64,000 bases of DNA, from contig CP119314.1 in the NCBI GenBank assembly GCA_029202385.1, positions 2,668,501 to 2,732,500 of the forward strand, in the 5' to 3' direction. Each line of letters begins with the position of its first letter. The stretch's first letter is position 1. Below are positions 17,116-25,703 of this stretch, piece after piece. The translations under genes were made by a program, and so were the position numbers. The DNA comes from Candidatus Sphingomonas phytovorans. Its GTDB lineage: Bacteria; Pseudomonadota; Alphaproteobacteria; Sphingomonadales; Sphingomonadaceae. Below the pieces are notes generated by a model. It did not search any database, had not been told where the DNA came from, and saw nothing but the letters and a program-made list of their open reading frames with translations.

Positions 17116-17680
17116 GCTTTGCCCCTTCTTTACGCTGCTTCACAGGCTGGGCGACGTCACTTTCGCCGTCCGCAATGGCTTTCAGGATAAGTTTCAGGCC
17201 ACGGCTCGACTGTTTTTCGACGACATGCTCGCTAACGCCCAGACGGGCCGCGATTTCCCGTTGCGACACGCCTTCGATCCGCCTGAGTTCGAAAATCTCA
17301 CAACAGGGCGACGGCAGGTTCGCAATCAATTGACGAACGCGCTCAAGATCGCGTCGCCCGCCTGCCCGGCGTTCCGGCCCCGGATCTTCGTCGGCGAACG
17401 ACAGGGCCTGAAATTCGGTCAGGCTATCGATGCGAACGATGCGTTCTCGCCGGACGCGCTTCAAGATCACCGTGCGCGCCACGGAAAACAGATAGGCCCT
17501 GCCATCGCGGATATGCGCGACGCTGGGGAGATGCGTGATGCTCAGATACGCGTCCTGCACGATATCGTCGATTTCCTGGCGCGGCACGGCAATGGAGCGA
17601 AGCCGATCGCGCAACGCGCCCTCGTGCGGGATAATGTTTCCCGCCACCCAGGCTACGAGTTCCGCGCGATCTTGTTCCAA
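17096..17680 (-). CDS. FecI-like ECF RNA polymerase sigma factor
   Basis: 194 aa, ATG at 17680. Region 2 is readable as VPRQEIDDIVQDAYLSITHL then GRAYLFSVARTVILKRVRRE. Region 4 is LPSPCCEIFELRRIEGVSQR followed by EIAARLGVSEHVVEKQSSRG, a helix-turn-helix for the -35 element. It directs transcription of surface-signalling target genes when FecR is triggered by the receptor. It is first of three leftward genes (sigma, FecR, receptor). The promoter-like motif in front of it recurs before the receptor gene, consistent with autoregulation. The subtype is FecI-like by context and sequence. Confidence 0.93.
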   Translation of the reverse strand: MEQDRAELVAWVAGNIIPHEGALRDRLRSIAVPRQEIDDIVQDAYLSITHLPSVAHIRDGRAYLFSVARTVILKRVRRERIVRIDSLTEFQALSFADEDPGPERRAGGRRDLERVRQLIANLPSPCCEIFELRRIEGVSQREIAARLGVSEHVVEKQSSRGLKLILKAIADGESDVAQPVKQRKEGAKRDRGHE

Positions 17681-17726
17681 AACCAGCTCCCCCCGCCCTG
17701 CACGTTGCCAGACTTCTTAAGACATA

Positions 17727-17770
17727 GATGCCTGGCGAAGCGATTTCCGACCCCTTCATTGTAAAAAATT
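17727..17770 (-). promoter_or_regulatory. Putative ECF-sigma promoter of the sigma factor gene
   Basis: On the minus strand, AATTTTTTAC precedes GGGGTCGGAA (complement of 17745-17754), then 13 nt, then GCATC (complement of 17727-17731), then TATGTCTTAAG. The match to the copy at 16082-16122 covers the T-run, all ten bases of GGGGTCGGAA, the spacing and GCATC. Confidence 0.55.
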
Positions 17771-17853
17771 CGCACACGCCACAAAACGACGGTTATAAAT
17801 CGGCACCGGCGGCGTGATAATAAGCCCGTTGCCCCTAAGAATACGCGACGGAC

Positions 17854-18183
17854 CTAATGCGCCGCCGCTTTCGAAAAGACATTCATCACCAGCACACCCG
17901 CAATGATCAGCGTCATGCCGGCGATGGCGGCTGCATCGAGCTTCTGCCCCTGGAAGATCCAGGCGATCGCCGCGATCAGGACGATGCCGACGCCGGACCA
18001 GATCGCATAGGCGACGCCCGTCGGGATCGTCCGCAGGGTAAGCGACAGGAAATAGAAGGCGATTCCGTAGCCGATGATGGTGACGATCGACGGCACCGGC
18101 CGGGTGAAGCCTTCCGACAGCTTCATGAAGGAGGTGGCGCAGACCTCCGAGGCGATCGCGATGGCGAGGTATAGGTAGGACAT
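17854..18183 (-). CDS. Small multidrug resistance (SMR) transporter, EmrE/Qac-like
   Basis: 109 aa from ATG at 18183 ([20 protein letters not shown]), the standard SMR start; the longer upstream frame is GC-rich shadow. Four helices fill the protein. The essential membrane Glu lies at position 13 in helix 1 ([20 protein letters not shown]), and helix 3 carries [17 protein letters not shown], the EmrE signature with its Trp. This resembles EmrE/Qac more than the guanidinium exporters (Gdx/SugE). It should export lipophilic cations in exchange for protons as an antiparallel dimer. The leader contains two mutually exclusive short hairpins at 18199-18235. Upstream, leftward metH ends at 18307, so read-through from that operon is possible. 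Confidence 0.93.
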   Translation of the reverse strand: MSYLYLAIAIASEVCATSFMKLSEGFTRPVPSIVTIIGYGIAFYFLSLTLRTIPTGVAYAIWSGVGIVLIAAIAWIFQGQKLDAAAIAGMTLIIAGVLVMNVFSKAAAH

Positions 18184-18198
18184 CGCCGAACCATAGAG

Positions 18199-18235
18199 TG
18201 TCGGCGCAGCATTGGCACGACGCGCCGTGCCGACA
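18199..18235 (-). promoter_or_regulatory. Alternative hairpins in the SMR gene leader
   Basis: TGTCGGC (18199-18205) can pair with GCCGACA (18229-18235), or GGCACG (18214-18219) with CGTGCC (18226-18231). The two pairings share bases and exclude each other. They lie 16-52 nt upstream of the ATG. Such geometry is compatible with a regulatory leader, but both stems are short and chance pairing in GC-rich DNA is a real alternative. Confidence 0.25.
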
Positions 18236-18306
18236 TGTCTCGGAACATCCCTTCCACCATGCCCAGGCGACACCCTCCCCGCCTGCGACGGGAAGGAATG
18301 GAAGGG

Positions 18307-20910
18307 TCAGTCCAGGTTCGGCCGCAGCCACCGCTCGGCGGTCTGGAGATCGACCCCGCGCCGCCCGGCATATTCCTCGAGCTGATCGCGCCCGACACGC
18401 GCCACGCCGAAATATTCGGCCTCGGGATGGCCGAAATAAAAGCCGGAAACAGCCGCCGTCGGCAGCATCGCGAAGCTTTCCGTCAGCGAGATGCCCGTCG
18501 CGTGATGGGCGTCGAGCAGCTTGAACAGGGTCGGCTTCAGGCTGTGGTCGGGGCAGGCCGGATAACCGGGCGCCGGGCGGATGCCGCGATATTGCTCCCT
18601 GATCAGCGCTTCGTTGGTAAGCTGCTCGTCCGGCGCATAGCCCCAGAGCGTGGTGCGGACATGGCGGTGCATCGCCTCGGCCAGCGCCTCGGCGAAACGA
18701 TCGGCCAGCGCCTTCAACAGGATGTCCGAATAATCGTCGATCGCCGCCTTGAAGCGGGCGAGGTGCGGCTCGATGCCATGGATGCTGACCGCGAAGCCGC
18801 CGATCCAGTCCCCGTCATGGCTGATGAAATCGGCGAGGCACATGTTCGCCCTGCCCTCGCGCTTGGCGATCTGCTGGCGGAGGAAGGGCAATGTCACATG
18901 GCTTTCATCCTCGAGATGGATGATGACGTCGTCGCCCTCGCGGCGGCACGGCCACAGGCCGGCGACACCGCGCGCGACCAGCCATTTCTCGGCGATGATC
19001 TTGTCGAGCATCGCGTTCGCATCCGCGAACAGGCTGCGCGCGCTCTCGCCGACGACCTTGTCCTCGAGGATCGCCGGATAATTGCCGGCCAGTTCCCAGG
19101 CGCGGAAGAAGGGCGTCCAGTCGATGATCTCGCGCAGCTCGGCCAGGTCCCAGTCACGGAAGATGTGCACGCCGGGCTGAAGCGGCGTTGGCGGCTTCAG
19201 GTTCATATCGGCCTCGAACGCATTGTCGCGGGCGACCTGGAGCGTGACCAGCTCGCTCTGGCTGCGGCCGGCGCGGGCGACGCGCACCGCCTCATATTCG
19301 TCTGCTGTCTTGAGGACGAAGGCGTCCTTCTGCGTATCGCTGACCAGGGTCGAGGCGACGCCGACCGCGCGGCTTGCGTCGAGCACATGGACGACCGGAC
19401 CGTCATAGGCAGGCGCGATGCGCAGCGCGGTATGGACCTTCGACGTGGTGGCGCCGCCGATCAGCAGCGGCATCGTCATGCCCGACCGCTTCATCTCCTC
19501 GGCGACGGTGACCATCTCGTCGAGCGACGGGGTGATCAGGCCGGACAGGCCGATCATGTCGGCGTCATTCTCGTTCGCCGCCTTCAGGATGTCGGACCAG
19601 GGCACCATGACGCCCATGTCGACCACGTCGAAGCCGTTGCACTGGAGCACGACGCCGACGATGTTCTTGCCGATGTCATGCACGTCGCCCTTCACGGTCG
19701 CCATGATGATCTTGCCCTTGCCGCGCGCGCCGGGCTCCTTCGCCGCCTCGATGAACGGCAGCAGGTGCGCCACCGCCTTCTTCATCACGCGCGCCGACTT
19801 CACCACCTGGGGCAGAAACATCTTGCCCGAGCCGAACAGGTCGCCGACGACGTTCATGCCATCCATCAACGGGCCTTCGATCACCTCGATCGGGCGGGCG
19901 TAGAGCTGCCGCGCTTCCTCCGTGTCGTCGACGACATGCGCGTCGATGCCCTTGACCAGCGCATGTTCGAGCCGCTTGGCGACGGGCCAGCCGCGCCATT
20001 CGGCCGCCTGCTTCTCGGCGACCTCGTCAGTGCCCTTGTAGCGCTCGGCGAGGGCGATCAGCCGTTCAGTCGTCCCCTCGTCCTTGTTGAGGATGACGTC
20101 CTCACAAGCCTGGCGCAGTTCCGGATCGATCGTGTCGTACACGTCGAGCTGCCCGGCATTGACGATCGCCATGTCGAGCCCGGCGGGAATCGCATAATAG
20201 AGGAACACCGAATGCATCGCGCGGCGCACCGGCTCGTTGCCGCGGAACGAGAAGCTGAGGTTCGAAAGGCCCCCGGAGATATGGCAATGCGGCAGCCGCG
20301 CCTTGATCTCCTTGCACGCCTCGATGAAATCGACCGCATAGTTATTATGCTCCTCGATTCCCGTCGCCACGGCAAAGATGTTGGGATCGAAGATGATGTC
20401 CTCGGGCGGGAAACCGATCCCCATCAACAGCTTATAGGCACGTTCGCAGATCTCGACCTTACGATCCCTGGTATCCGCCTGGCCCACCTCGTCGAACGCC
20501 ATGACGACGACGGCGGCGCCATATTGCATCACCTTCTTTGCCTGAGAGAGGAACTGAGCTTCGCCCTCTTTCATGCTGATCGAATTCACGATCGGCTTGC
20601 CGCTGACGCATTTCAGCCCGGCCTCGATCACCGACCATTTCGAGCTGTCGACCATGAAGGGGATTCGCGCGATATCCGGCTCGGCGGCGATCAGCTTCAG
20701 GAAGGTCGTCATCGCCACTTCGGCGTCGAGCAGGCCCTCGTCCATGTTGACGTCGAGCACCTGAGCGCCCGATTCCACCTGCTGCAGCGCGACCTCGACC
20801 GCGGCGGGATAGTCCCCCGCCATGATCAGCTTCTTGAAGCGCGCCGATCCGGTGACGTTGGTGCGCTCGCCGATATTGACGAACTGGGCAGTGGAAGGGG
20901 CAGAGGCCAA
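18307..20910 (-). CDS. metH: Cobalamin-dependent methionine synthase, pterin/B12/activation part (split MetH)
   Basis: 867 aa. The first usable start is TTG at 20910 ([20 protein letters not shown]), just ahead of the conserved pterin-domain opening. Domains in order: pterin (methyl-THF) binding, residues about 10-290 ([33 protein letters not shown]); B12 cap ([20 protein letters not shown]); B12-binding Rossmann domain with [15 protein letters not shown], where the His ligates cobalt; and a C-terminal AdoMet activation domain ([20 protein letters not shown]). The homocysteine domain is encoded separately by the gene just upstream. Together they transfer methyl from methyl-THF to homocysteine. 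The two genes are separated by 102 bp holding a long inverted repeat (20919-20995). A TTG start and a weak ribosome-binding site are notable. Confidence 0.96.
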   Translation of the reverse strand: MASAPSTAQFVNIGERTNVTGSARFKKLIMAGDYPAAVEVALQQVESGAQVLDVNMDEGLLDAEVAMTTFLKLIAAEPDIARIPFMVDSSKWSVIEAGLKCVSGKPIVNSISMKEGEAQFLSQAKKVMQYGAAVVVMAFDEVGQADTRDRKVEICERAYKLLMGIGFPPEDIIFDPNIFAVATGIEEHNNYAVDFIEACKEIKARLPHCHISGGLSNLSFSFRGNEPVRRAMHSVFLYYAIPAGLDMAIVNAGQLDVYDTIDPELRQACEDVILNKDEGTTERLIALAERYKGTDEVAEKQAAEWRGWPVAKRLEHALVKGIDAHVVDDTEEARQLYARPIEVIEGPLMDGMNVVGDLFGSGKMFLPQVVKSARVMKKAVAHLLPFIEAAKEPGARGKGKIIMATVKGDVHDIGKNIVGVVLQCNGFDVVDMGVMVPWSDILKAANENDADMIGLSGLITPSLDEMVTVAEEMKRSGMTMPLLIGGATTSKVHTALRIAPAYDGPVVHVLDASRAVGVASTLVSDTQKDAFVLKTADEYEAVRVARAGRSQSELVTLQVARDNAFEADMNLKPPTPLQPGVHIFRDWDLAELREIIDWTPFFRAWELAGNYPAILEDKVVGESARSLFADANAMLDKIIAEKWLVARGVAGLWPCRREGDDVIIHLEDESHVTLPFLRQQIAKREGRANMCLADFISHDGDWIGGFAVSIHGIEPHLARFKAAIDDYSDILLKALADRFAEALAEAMHRHVRTTLWGYAPDEQLTNEALIREQYRGIRPAPGYPACPDHSLKPTLFKLLDAHHATGISLTESFAMLPTAAVSGFYFGHPEAEYFGVARVGRDQLEEYAGRRGVDLQTAERWLRPNLD

Positions 20911-20918
20911 AATAAAAT

Positions 20919-20995
20919 CCGTTCGTTTCGAGCGAAGTCGGGAAAGCTGCGTGAGCGCGCCGTCATTGTGTCTCGACTTCGCTCGACACGAACGG
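20919..20995. repeat. Imperfect inverted repeat (REP-like) between the two metH parts
   Basis: Arms at 20919-20940 and 20974-20995 are 22 bp each with one mismatch: CCGTTCGTTTCGAGCG... against the complement CCGTTCGTGTCGAGCG.... The first 16 bases recur at 45101-45116, which marks this as an interspersed element. It fills most of the gap between the metH genes and could form a stable hairpin that shields or attenuates the transcript. Confidence 0.7.
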
Positions 20996-21012
20996 CTGGG
21001 TTGCCCCTGCGC

Positions 21013-22065
21013 CTACGCGCCCATCGTCATCGGCTCCAGCCCGGCGAGCCGGGTCCTCACCGGCGGCACCGCTGGCGCGCGCGGCGGGAGACCGGCCACT
21101 GCCCCGGCGATCGCTGCGATGTGCGCGGGGGTCGAGCCGCAGCAGCCGCCCAGGATGTTGACCTGGCCGTTGGCCGCCCATTCGCGCACCAGCCCGGCGG
21201 TGGTCGCCGGCTGCTCGTCATATTCGCCGAGTTCGTTGGGGAGACCGGCGTTCGGATAGACCATGATCAGCGTGTCGGCGATGTCGCTGAGCGTGCGCAC
21301 ATGCGGGCGAAGCTGTTCGGCCCCGAACGAGCAGTTGAGCCCGATGGTGATCGGCCTTGCATGGCGCACCGCGTGCCAGAATGCCTCGACCGTGTGGCCG
21401 GACAGGTTGCGGCCCGACAGGTCGGTCAGGGTCATCGACAGCATGATCGGCACGTCGCGGCCGAGCGCATCCGCCGCCTCAAGCGCCGCCATGACGCCAG
21501 CCTTGGCGTTGAGCGTGTCGAACACCGTCTCGATCAGGATGAAGTCGACGCCGCCTTCGAGCAGCGCGTCGATCTGTTCGCGGTACACATCCTTCAGATA
21601 GTCGAAGTCGATCTCGCGGAAGCCGGGGTCGTTGACGTCGGGCGAGAGTGACAGCGTCTTGTTGGTCGGCCCGATCGCGCCGGCGACGAAACGCGGGCGG
21701 CCGTCTTTCGCGGCATATTGATCGGCCAGCCGGCGCGCGATCTGCGCCGAGGCGATGTTGATTTCCTTGACCAGGCTCTCTGCCGCATAATCGGCCTGGC
21801 TGATCACATTGGCGCTGAAGGTGTTGGTCGAGACGATGTCGGATCCGGCATCGAGATATTCGCGGGTGATCGTCTCCGGCACCTCGGGCCTGGTCAGCGC
21901 GAGGATGTCGTTATTGCCCTTCTGGTCCTTGGCCAGGCCGAGCGTGCCGGCATAATCGGCCTCGCTCAGCTTCCAGTTCTGGATCTCGGTGCCGAACGCG
22001 CCGTCAGTGATCAGGATACGCTTGGCAGCCTCGGCCAGCAGTGTCTCGCGTGCAGTCATGGTCAT
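21013..22065 (-). CDS. metH: Methionine synthase homocysteine-binding subunit (split MetH, N-terminal part)
   Basis: 350 aa, ATG at 22065 ([20 protein letters not shown]). It is a stand-alone homocysteine S-methyltransferase barrel: [20 protein letters not shown], then [20 protein letters not shown] supplying the first zinc Cys, and [19 protein letters not shown] with the Cys-Cys zinc pair. Alone it would lack methyl donor and cofactor, so it must work with the pterin/B12 protein encoded next. It starts 6 bp after metF and shares the sahR-metF-metH transcript. Split MetH is known in alphaproteobacteria. Confidence 0.95.
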   Translation of the reverse strand: MTMTARETLLAEAAKRILITDGAFGTEIQNWKLSEADYAGTLGLAKDQKGNNDILALTRPEVPETITREYLDAGSDIVSTNTFSANVISQADYAAESLVKEINIASAQIARRLADQYAAKDGRPRFVAGAIGPTNKTLSLSPDVNDPGFREIDFDYLKDVYREQIDALLEGGVDFILIETVFDTLNAKAGVMAALEAADALGRDVPIMLSMTLTDLSGRNLSGHTVEAFWHAVRHARPITIGLNCSFGAEQLRPHVRTLSDIADTLIMVYPNAGLPNELGEYDEQPATTAGLVREWAANGQVNILGGCCGSTPAHIAAIAGAVAGLPPRAPAVPPVRTRLAGLEPMTMGA

Positions 22066-22070
22066 ATCCC

Positions 22071-23009
22071 TCAGGCCGCCGCCTCATGCGCCGGTGCCTT
22101 CGCCCGCAACCCAAGCATGTGGCAGATCGCGAAGCTCAACTCGGCGCGGTTGAGCGTGTAGAAATGGAAGCTGCGCACATCGCCGGCATAGAGCCGGCGG
22201 CACATCTCGGCGGCGACCGTCGCCGCGACGAGCTGGCGCGCGGCGGGGTGATCGTCGAGCCCGTCAAACAGCCGGCCCATCCAGTCAGGGATTTCAGCGC
22301 CGCACATCGCCGCGAACTTGCGGGTCTGCGCCACGTTGGAGACGGGCAGGATGCCGGGAACGATCTCAGCCGTGATCCCGGCCGCGGCGACGCGGTCGCG
22401 GAAACGGAAGAAAGCCTCGGGCGAGAAGAAGAACTGGGTGATCGCCCGGTTCGCGCCGGCATCGAGCTTGCGCTTGAGATTGTCGATATCAGCCGTCGCG
22501 TCCGGCGAATCCGGGTGGCATTCGGGATAGGCGGCGACCGATATCTCGAACGGATGAAGCTTCTTCAGGCCGGCGACCAGCGCGGCCGCATTCTCATAGC
22601 CATCAGGATGCGCCGCGAACTTCGCGCCAGCGACGGGCGGATCGCCGCGCAGCGCGACGATGTGCCGGACACCGGCGGCCCAATATTCCTCGGCCACCTG
22701 ATCGATCTCGGCCTTGCTCGCCTCGACGCAGGTGAGGTGCGCGGCAGCCGCCAGCGAGGTCTCGCGCTGGATACGCGCGACCGTCGCATGCGTGCGTTCG
22801 CGGGTCGACCCTCCGGCACCATAGGTGACCGAGACGAAGCGCGGGCCGAGCGGCTCGAGCGTCTTCACCGCTTCCCACAGGGTTTCTTCCATCCTGGGCG
22901 TCTTGGGCGGGAAGAACTCGAACGACACCTGTGCGTCGCCCGCGAGATCAGCGAACAAGGGCGACGCCTGGGCGCGACGCGCTTCGCTTTGCGGGTTCTG
23001 GGTCGTCAT
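22071..23009 (-). CDS. metF: Methylenetetrahydrofolate reductase
   Basis: 312 aa, ATG at 23009. Family motifs are present: VSFEFFPPKTPRMEETLWEA at the N-terminus, VSVTYGAGGSTRERTHATVA, HLTCVEASKAEIDQVAEEYW, HIVALRGDPPV and ITQFFFSPEAFFRFRD. MetF reduces 5,10-methylene-THF to 5-methyl-THF with FAD, feeding the methionine synthase encoded downstream. Its start overlaps the sahR stop by four bases (ATGA), and the next gene begins 6 bp after its stop, so the operon is tight. Complete, with typical length. Confidence 0.97.
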   Translation of the reverse strand: MTTQNPQSEARRAQASPLFADLAGDAQVSFEFFPPKTPRMEETLWEAVKTLEPLGPRFVSVTYGAGGSTRERTHATVARIQRETSLAAAAHLTCVEASKAEIDQVAEEYWAAGVRHIVALRGDPPVAGAKFAAHPDGYENAAALVAGLKKLHPFEISVAAYPECHPDSPDATADIDNLKRKLDAGANRAITQFFFSPEAFFRFRDRVAAAGITAEIVPGILPVSNVAQTRKFAAMCGAEIPDWMGRLFDGLDDHPAARQLVAATVAAEMCRRLYAGDVRSFHFYTLNRAELSFAICHMLGLRAKAPAHEAAA

Positions 23010-23977
23010 GCTGCCTTCACCTCTCGTACCGGTATCTGGTTTGGGGCCGCCGCCTTGCGCGCCAGCCAGAGTTTCACCGTCAGTTCGCCGCCCTCAAGCG
23101 TCTCGGTCCGCGCCGAGACCAGCCCGGCGGCATCGAACCACGCCGCGATCTGCTCATCCGAAAAGCCGAGGCGCGTATGCGCGTCGCGAGTCCGCAGATC
23201 CTCGCGGTCGTGCGACGCGAAATCGGCGATCAGCAGGCGCCCACCATCGGACAGCACCCGCGCCGCCTCGACGATGGCAGCGCCGGGCTGCTGAGCGAAG
23301 TGGAGCACGTGGTGAAGGATCGCCGCATCAGCCTCGCCATCGCCGAGTGGCAGCGCATACAGATCCGCCTGGCGCAGTTCAGTGTTGGCGAGCCCGCGCT
23401 CGGACAGCTTGGCGCGGGCAAGGCGGAGCATTTCCGAACTGCGGTCGATGCCGAGCGCATATTTCGCGCGGCCGGCGAACAGCTCCAGCATGCGGCCGGT
23501 GCCGGTGCCGATATCGATGAGCTGGCCGATCGGCGCGTCGCCAAGCACCGCCGACATCGCCGCCTCGACCTCGCTCTCCGCGATATGCAGCGAGCGGATC
23601 GCATCCCATTGCCCGGCATTCGCCTCGAACCAGCCGGCCGCCGAGGCAGCGCGGTCGGCGCGCACCGCCGCGAGGCGCGCCGCGTCAGCCACCGCCCAGT
23701 GATCAGGCTCGACCTTGCCCCATTCGTCAAGCGAGGCGAGCACCGGATCGACCTTCGAGGCGGTGCCAAGCGCCACGAACACCCAGCTACCCTCCTTGCG
23801 CCGCTCCGCAAGGCCGGCGTCGCACAGGATCTTCACGTGGCGGCTGACGCGCGGCTGGCTTTGTCCGAGCACCTGTGCCAGCTCGCCGACCGACAGCTCC
23901 ATCGAGCGCAGCAGCGCGAGGATGCGCAGCCGGGTGGCGTCCGCGAGCGCGCGGAATATGTCGAGGGCGAGGGTCAT
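23006..23977 (-). CDS. sahR: ArsR-family regulator fused to a SAM-dependent methyltransferase domain (SahR-like)
   Basis: 323 aa from ATG at 23977 (MTLALDIFRALADATRLRIL), the usual opening of ArsR proteins; the long upstream frame is not used. Residues 1-95 are a winged helix (SMELSVGELAQVLGQSQPRV, SRHVKILCDAG). Residues about 145-310 are a class I methyltransferase fold (LIDIGTGTGRMLELFAG, ALGIDRSSEMLRLARAK, AAILHHVLHFAQQPG). This architecture at the head of a methionine-cycle operon matches SahR, a proteobacterial repressor known to sense S-adenosylhomocysteine. A perfect 22-bp palindrome lies 10 bp upstream of the ATG. No ribosome-binding site is obvious, so the mRNA may be near-leaderless. 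Confidence 0.88.
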   Translation of the reverse strand: MTLALDIFRALADATRLRILALLRSMELSVGELAQVLGQSQPRVSRHVKILCDAGLAERRKEGSWVFVALGTASKVDPVLASLDEWGKVEPDHWAVADAARLAAVRADRAASAAGWFEANAGQWDAIRSLHIAESEVEAAMSAVLGDAPIGQLIDIGTGTGRMLELFAGRAKYALGIDRSSEMLRLARAKLSERGLANTELRQADLYALPLGDGEADAAILHHVLHFAQQPGAAIVEAARVLSDGGRLLIADFASHDREDLRTRDAHTRLGFSDEQIAAWFDAAGLVSARTETLEGGELTVKLWLARKAAAPNQIPVREVKAA

Positions 23978-23987
23978 CGTGAATCGA

Positions 23988-24009
23988 CATATAAAGATAT
24001 CTTTATATG
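23988..24009. promoter_or_regulatory. Perfect 22-bp palindrome: probable SahR operator
   Basis: CATATAAAGAT is followed immediately by its exact complement ATCTTTATATG. It sits in otherwise GC-rich DNA, 10 bp upstream of the sahR start. Position and symmetry are those of an ArsR-family autoregulatory operator controlling the sahR-metF-metH transcript. Confidence 0.8.
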
Positions 24010-24122
24010 AGGTCAACGCCGAGACGAGGGAACCGAAGCCGATTGCGCGCGTCTCGCCGCTTCGATAGCGTCCGCCGACGTGCCCGATGCCGGCGCGCAT
24101 CTGATAAGAGGGAGTCTGACAG

Positions 24123-24413
24123 ATGAGGAAATTCCTGGCCCTGCCGCTCGTGCTGGCCGCAACCATCGGCCTAGGCGCCTGCAGCCCCAAGGCACAAAAC
24201 GAAACCGCCCAGGCAGCCGACACCATCGCCGCCGACGCCAATGCGACGATGAGCGAGGCCGCCGCCGATACGGGTGCCGCCGCGGACCGCGCGCTCGGCG
24301 CCGCCGAGGCGTCGATCGACAATGCGGGCAATGCGGTTGGCAATGCGACCGACCGCGCATTGGACAAGACGGGCAACGCGATGAAGGCGGCGGGCAGCGA
24401 GATCGAGGACTAG
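24123..24413 (+). CDS. Small Ala/Asp-rich lipoprotein
   Basis: 96 aa, ATG at 24123. The N-terminus is a lipoprotein signal (LPLVLAATIGLGAC, lipobox LGAC with Cys20). The mature part is Ala-rich and predicted helical, with loosely repeated segments ADTIAADANATMSEAAADTG, ALGAAEASIDNAGNAVGNAT and DRALDKTGNAMKAAGSEIED, likely an amphipathic coil at the envelope. No enzymatic motif. It is transcribed divergently from sahR, with the SahR-type palindrome between them. The frame and lipobox are convincing; function unknown. Confidence 0.8.
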   Translation: MRKFLALPLVLAATIGLGACSPKAQNETAQAADTIAADANATMSEAAADTGAAADRALGAAEASIDNAGNAVGNATDRALDKTGNAMKAAGSEIED

Positions 24414-24522
24414 CCGGTCTCAGACCGATCGCGCCCGACATGTCGAAGCACAATGTTCAGCTTTGACAGTGCGAAGCCGAAAGATCCTCCGACACGTTCG
24501 GAATGAACGGAGAGACACGCGG

Positions 24523-24729
24523 ATGACCTATCCCAGGTCCGGTAGCCTTTTGGCCGGCGTGCTGCTGCTCGCCGGCTGTAGTGGCGGCAACGACACGCCG
24601 GGGGCAGCGAGCCCGGCCGAGGCGCGCGCGCTCAACGACGCCGCCGCGATGCTCGACGCCAACAGCGTCGACATGAACGCGGTGTCGGCCAACCAGATCG
24701 ACGACGGCAACGAGGAGCAGCCGCAATGA
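24523..24729 (+). CDS. Very small lipoprotein
   Basis: 68 aa from ATG at 24523 (MTYPRSGSLLAGVLLLAGCS), where the lipobox LAGC follows directly; a GTG 60 bases upstream would spoil the signal peptide. The mature chain is about 50 residues, acidic and Asn/Asp/Ala-rich (AEARALNDAAAMLDANSVDM). Its stop overlaps the ATG of the aldo/keto reductase by four bases (ATGA), so the two are translationally coupled. No known family recognised. Confidence 0.7.
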   Translation: MTYPRSGSLLAGVLLLAGCSGGNDTPGAASPAEARALNDAAAMLDANSVDMNAVSANQIDDGNEEQPQ

Positions 24730-25676
24730 CCAATCTTCGCCGCCTGGGATCGACCGATCTCCATATCGCCCCGCTGGTGCTCGGCGGCAACGTCTTCGGC
24801 TGGACGGCGGACAAGGCGGCAAGCTTCGCCGTGCTCGATGCCTTCGTCGCGGCGGGCGGCACGATGATCGATACGGCCGATGTCTATTCGGCCTGGGTGC
24901 CCGGCCACCAGGGCGGCGAATCCGAAAGCGTGATCGGCGAATGGCTGCGCACCAGCGGCAAGCGCGACAAGGTGCAGATCGCCACCAAGGTCGGCATGCT
25001 GCCCGGCGAGGGCGGCGAGAAACTGGCGCCTGCGCGGATCGCCGCCGCGGCGGAGGCGTCGCTCAAGCGGCTCGGGATCGAGCGGATCGATCTCTATTTC
25101 GCGCATCAGGACGATGACGCGGTCGCCCAGGAAGAGGCGCTGGCCGCATTCGGCAAGCTGATCGACGCCGGCAAGGTCCGCGCGCTCGGCGCATCCAACT
25201 TCCATGCCGGTCGCCTGAAATCGGCTCACGATGCGGCGACCGCGCATGGCTTGCCGCAATATCATGTGCTTCAGCCCGAATATAATCTGGTCAGCCGCCA
25301 CAAATTCGAGGGCGAGCTGCAGGACTATTGCGTCGTCCACGATATCGGCGTGGTGCCCTATTACGGGCTCGCCTCCGGCTTCCTCACCGGCAAGTACCGC
25401 TCGGCCGACGATCTCGGCAAGAGCGTGCGCGGCGGGCGGATGAGCGACCTGATCGAAGGCAAGGGCAAGGCAGTCCTTTCGGCGATGGACGATGTCGCGG
25501 CCGAGACAGGCGCGACGCTCGCCCAGATCGCGCTTGCCTGGCTGGCGGCGCAACCCGGCGTCACCGCGCCGATCGCCAGCGCGACCAGTGTCGCGCAGAT
25601 CGACGAACTGGCCGGGTCGATGGGCCTGGAGTTGACGGAGGCACATCTGGAGCGGCTGACCAACGCCGGCGCCTGA
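24726..25676 (+). CDS. Aldo/keto reductase
   Basis: 316 aa, ATG at 24726. A complete AKR TIM barrel: MIDTADVYSAWVPGHQGGES gives the catalytic Asp-Tyr pair, VQIATKVGMLPG the Lys, LYFAHQDDDAVAQEEALAAF the His (seen here as YFAHQDD), VRALGASNFHAGRL the core strand, and IASATSVAQIDELAGSMGLE the NADPH-binding C-terminal part. It reduces aldehydes or ketones with NADPH in the cytosol; the substrate is not inferable. Closest in character to YajO/YghZ-type AKRs. Coupled to the tiny lipoprotein gene upstream and followed 27 bp later by a secreted beta-propeller gene. Confidence 0.94.
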   Translation: MTNLRRLGSTDLHIAPLVLGGNVFGWTADKAASFAVLDAFVAAGGTMIDTADVYSAWVPGHQGGESESVIGEWLRTSGKRDKVQIATKVGMLPGEGGEKLAPARIAAAAEASLKRLGIERIDLYFAHQDDDAVAQEEALAAFGKLIDAGKVRALGASNFHAGRLKSAHDAATAHGLPQYHVLQPEYNLVSRHKFEGELQDYCVVHDIGVVPYYGLASGFLTGKYRSADDLGKSVRGGRMSDLIEGKGKAVLSAMDDVAAETGATLAQIALAWLAAQPGVTAPIASATSVAQIDELAGSMGLELTEAHLERLTNAGA

Positions 25677-25703
25677 ACGACCGACAAAAAGGGGGACGAG
25701 GAT

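Noticed and set aside
17854..18183. Assignment of the SMR protein as a guanidinium exporter (Gdx/SugE)
   Set aside because: Helix 1 and [17 protein letters not shown] resemble EmrE more closely, so a Qac-type role is preferred.
18235..21651. 1138-codon plus-strand frame across both metH genes
   Set aside because: Shadow of the metH frames; no domain readable, and the opposite strand is unambiguous methionine synthase.
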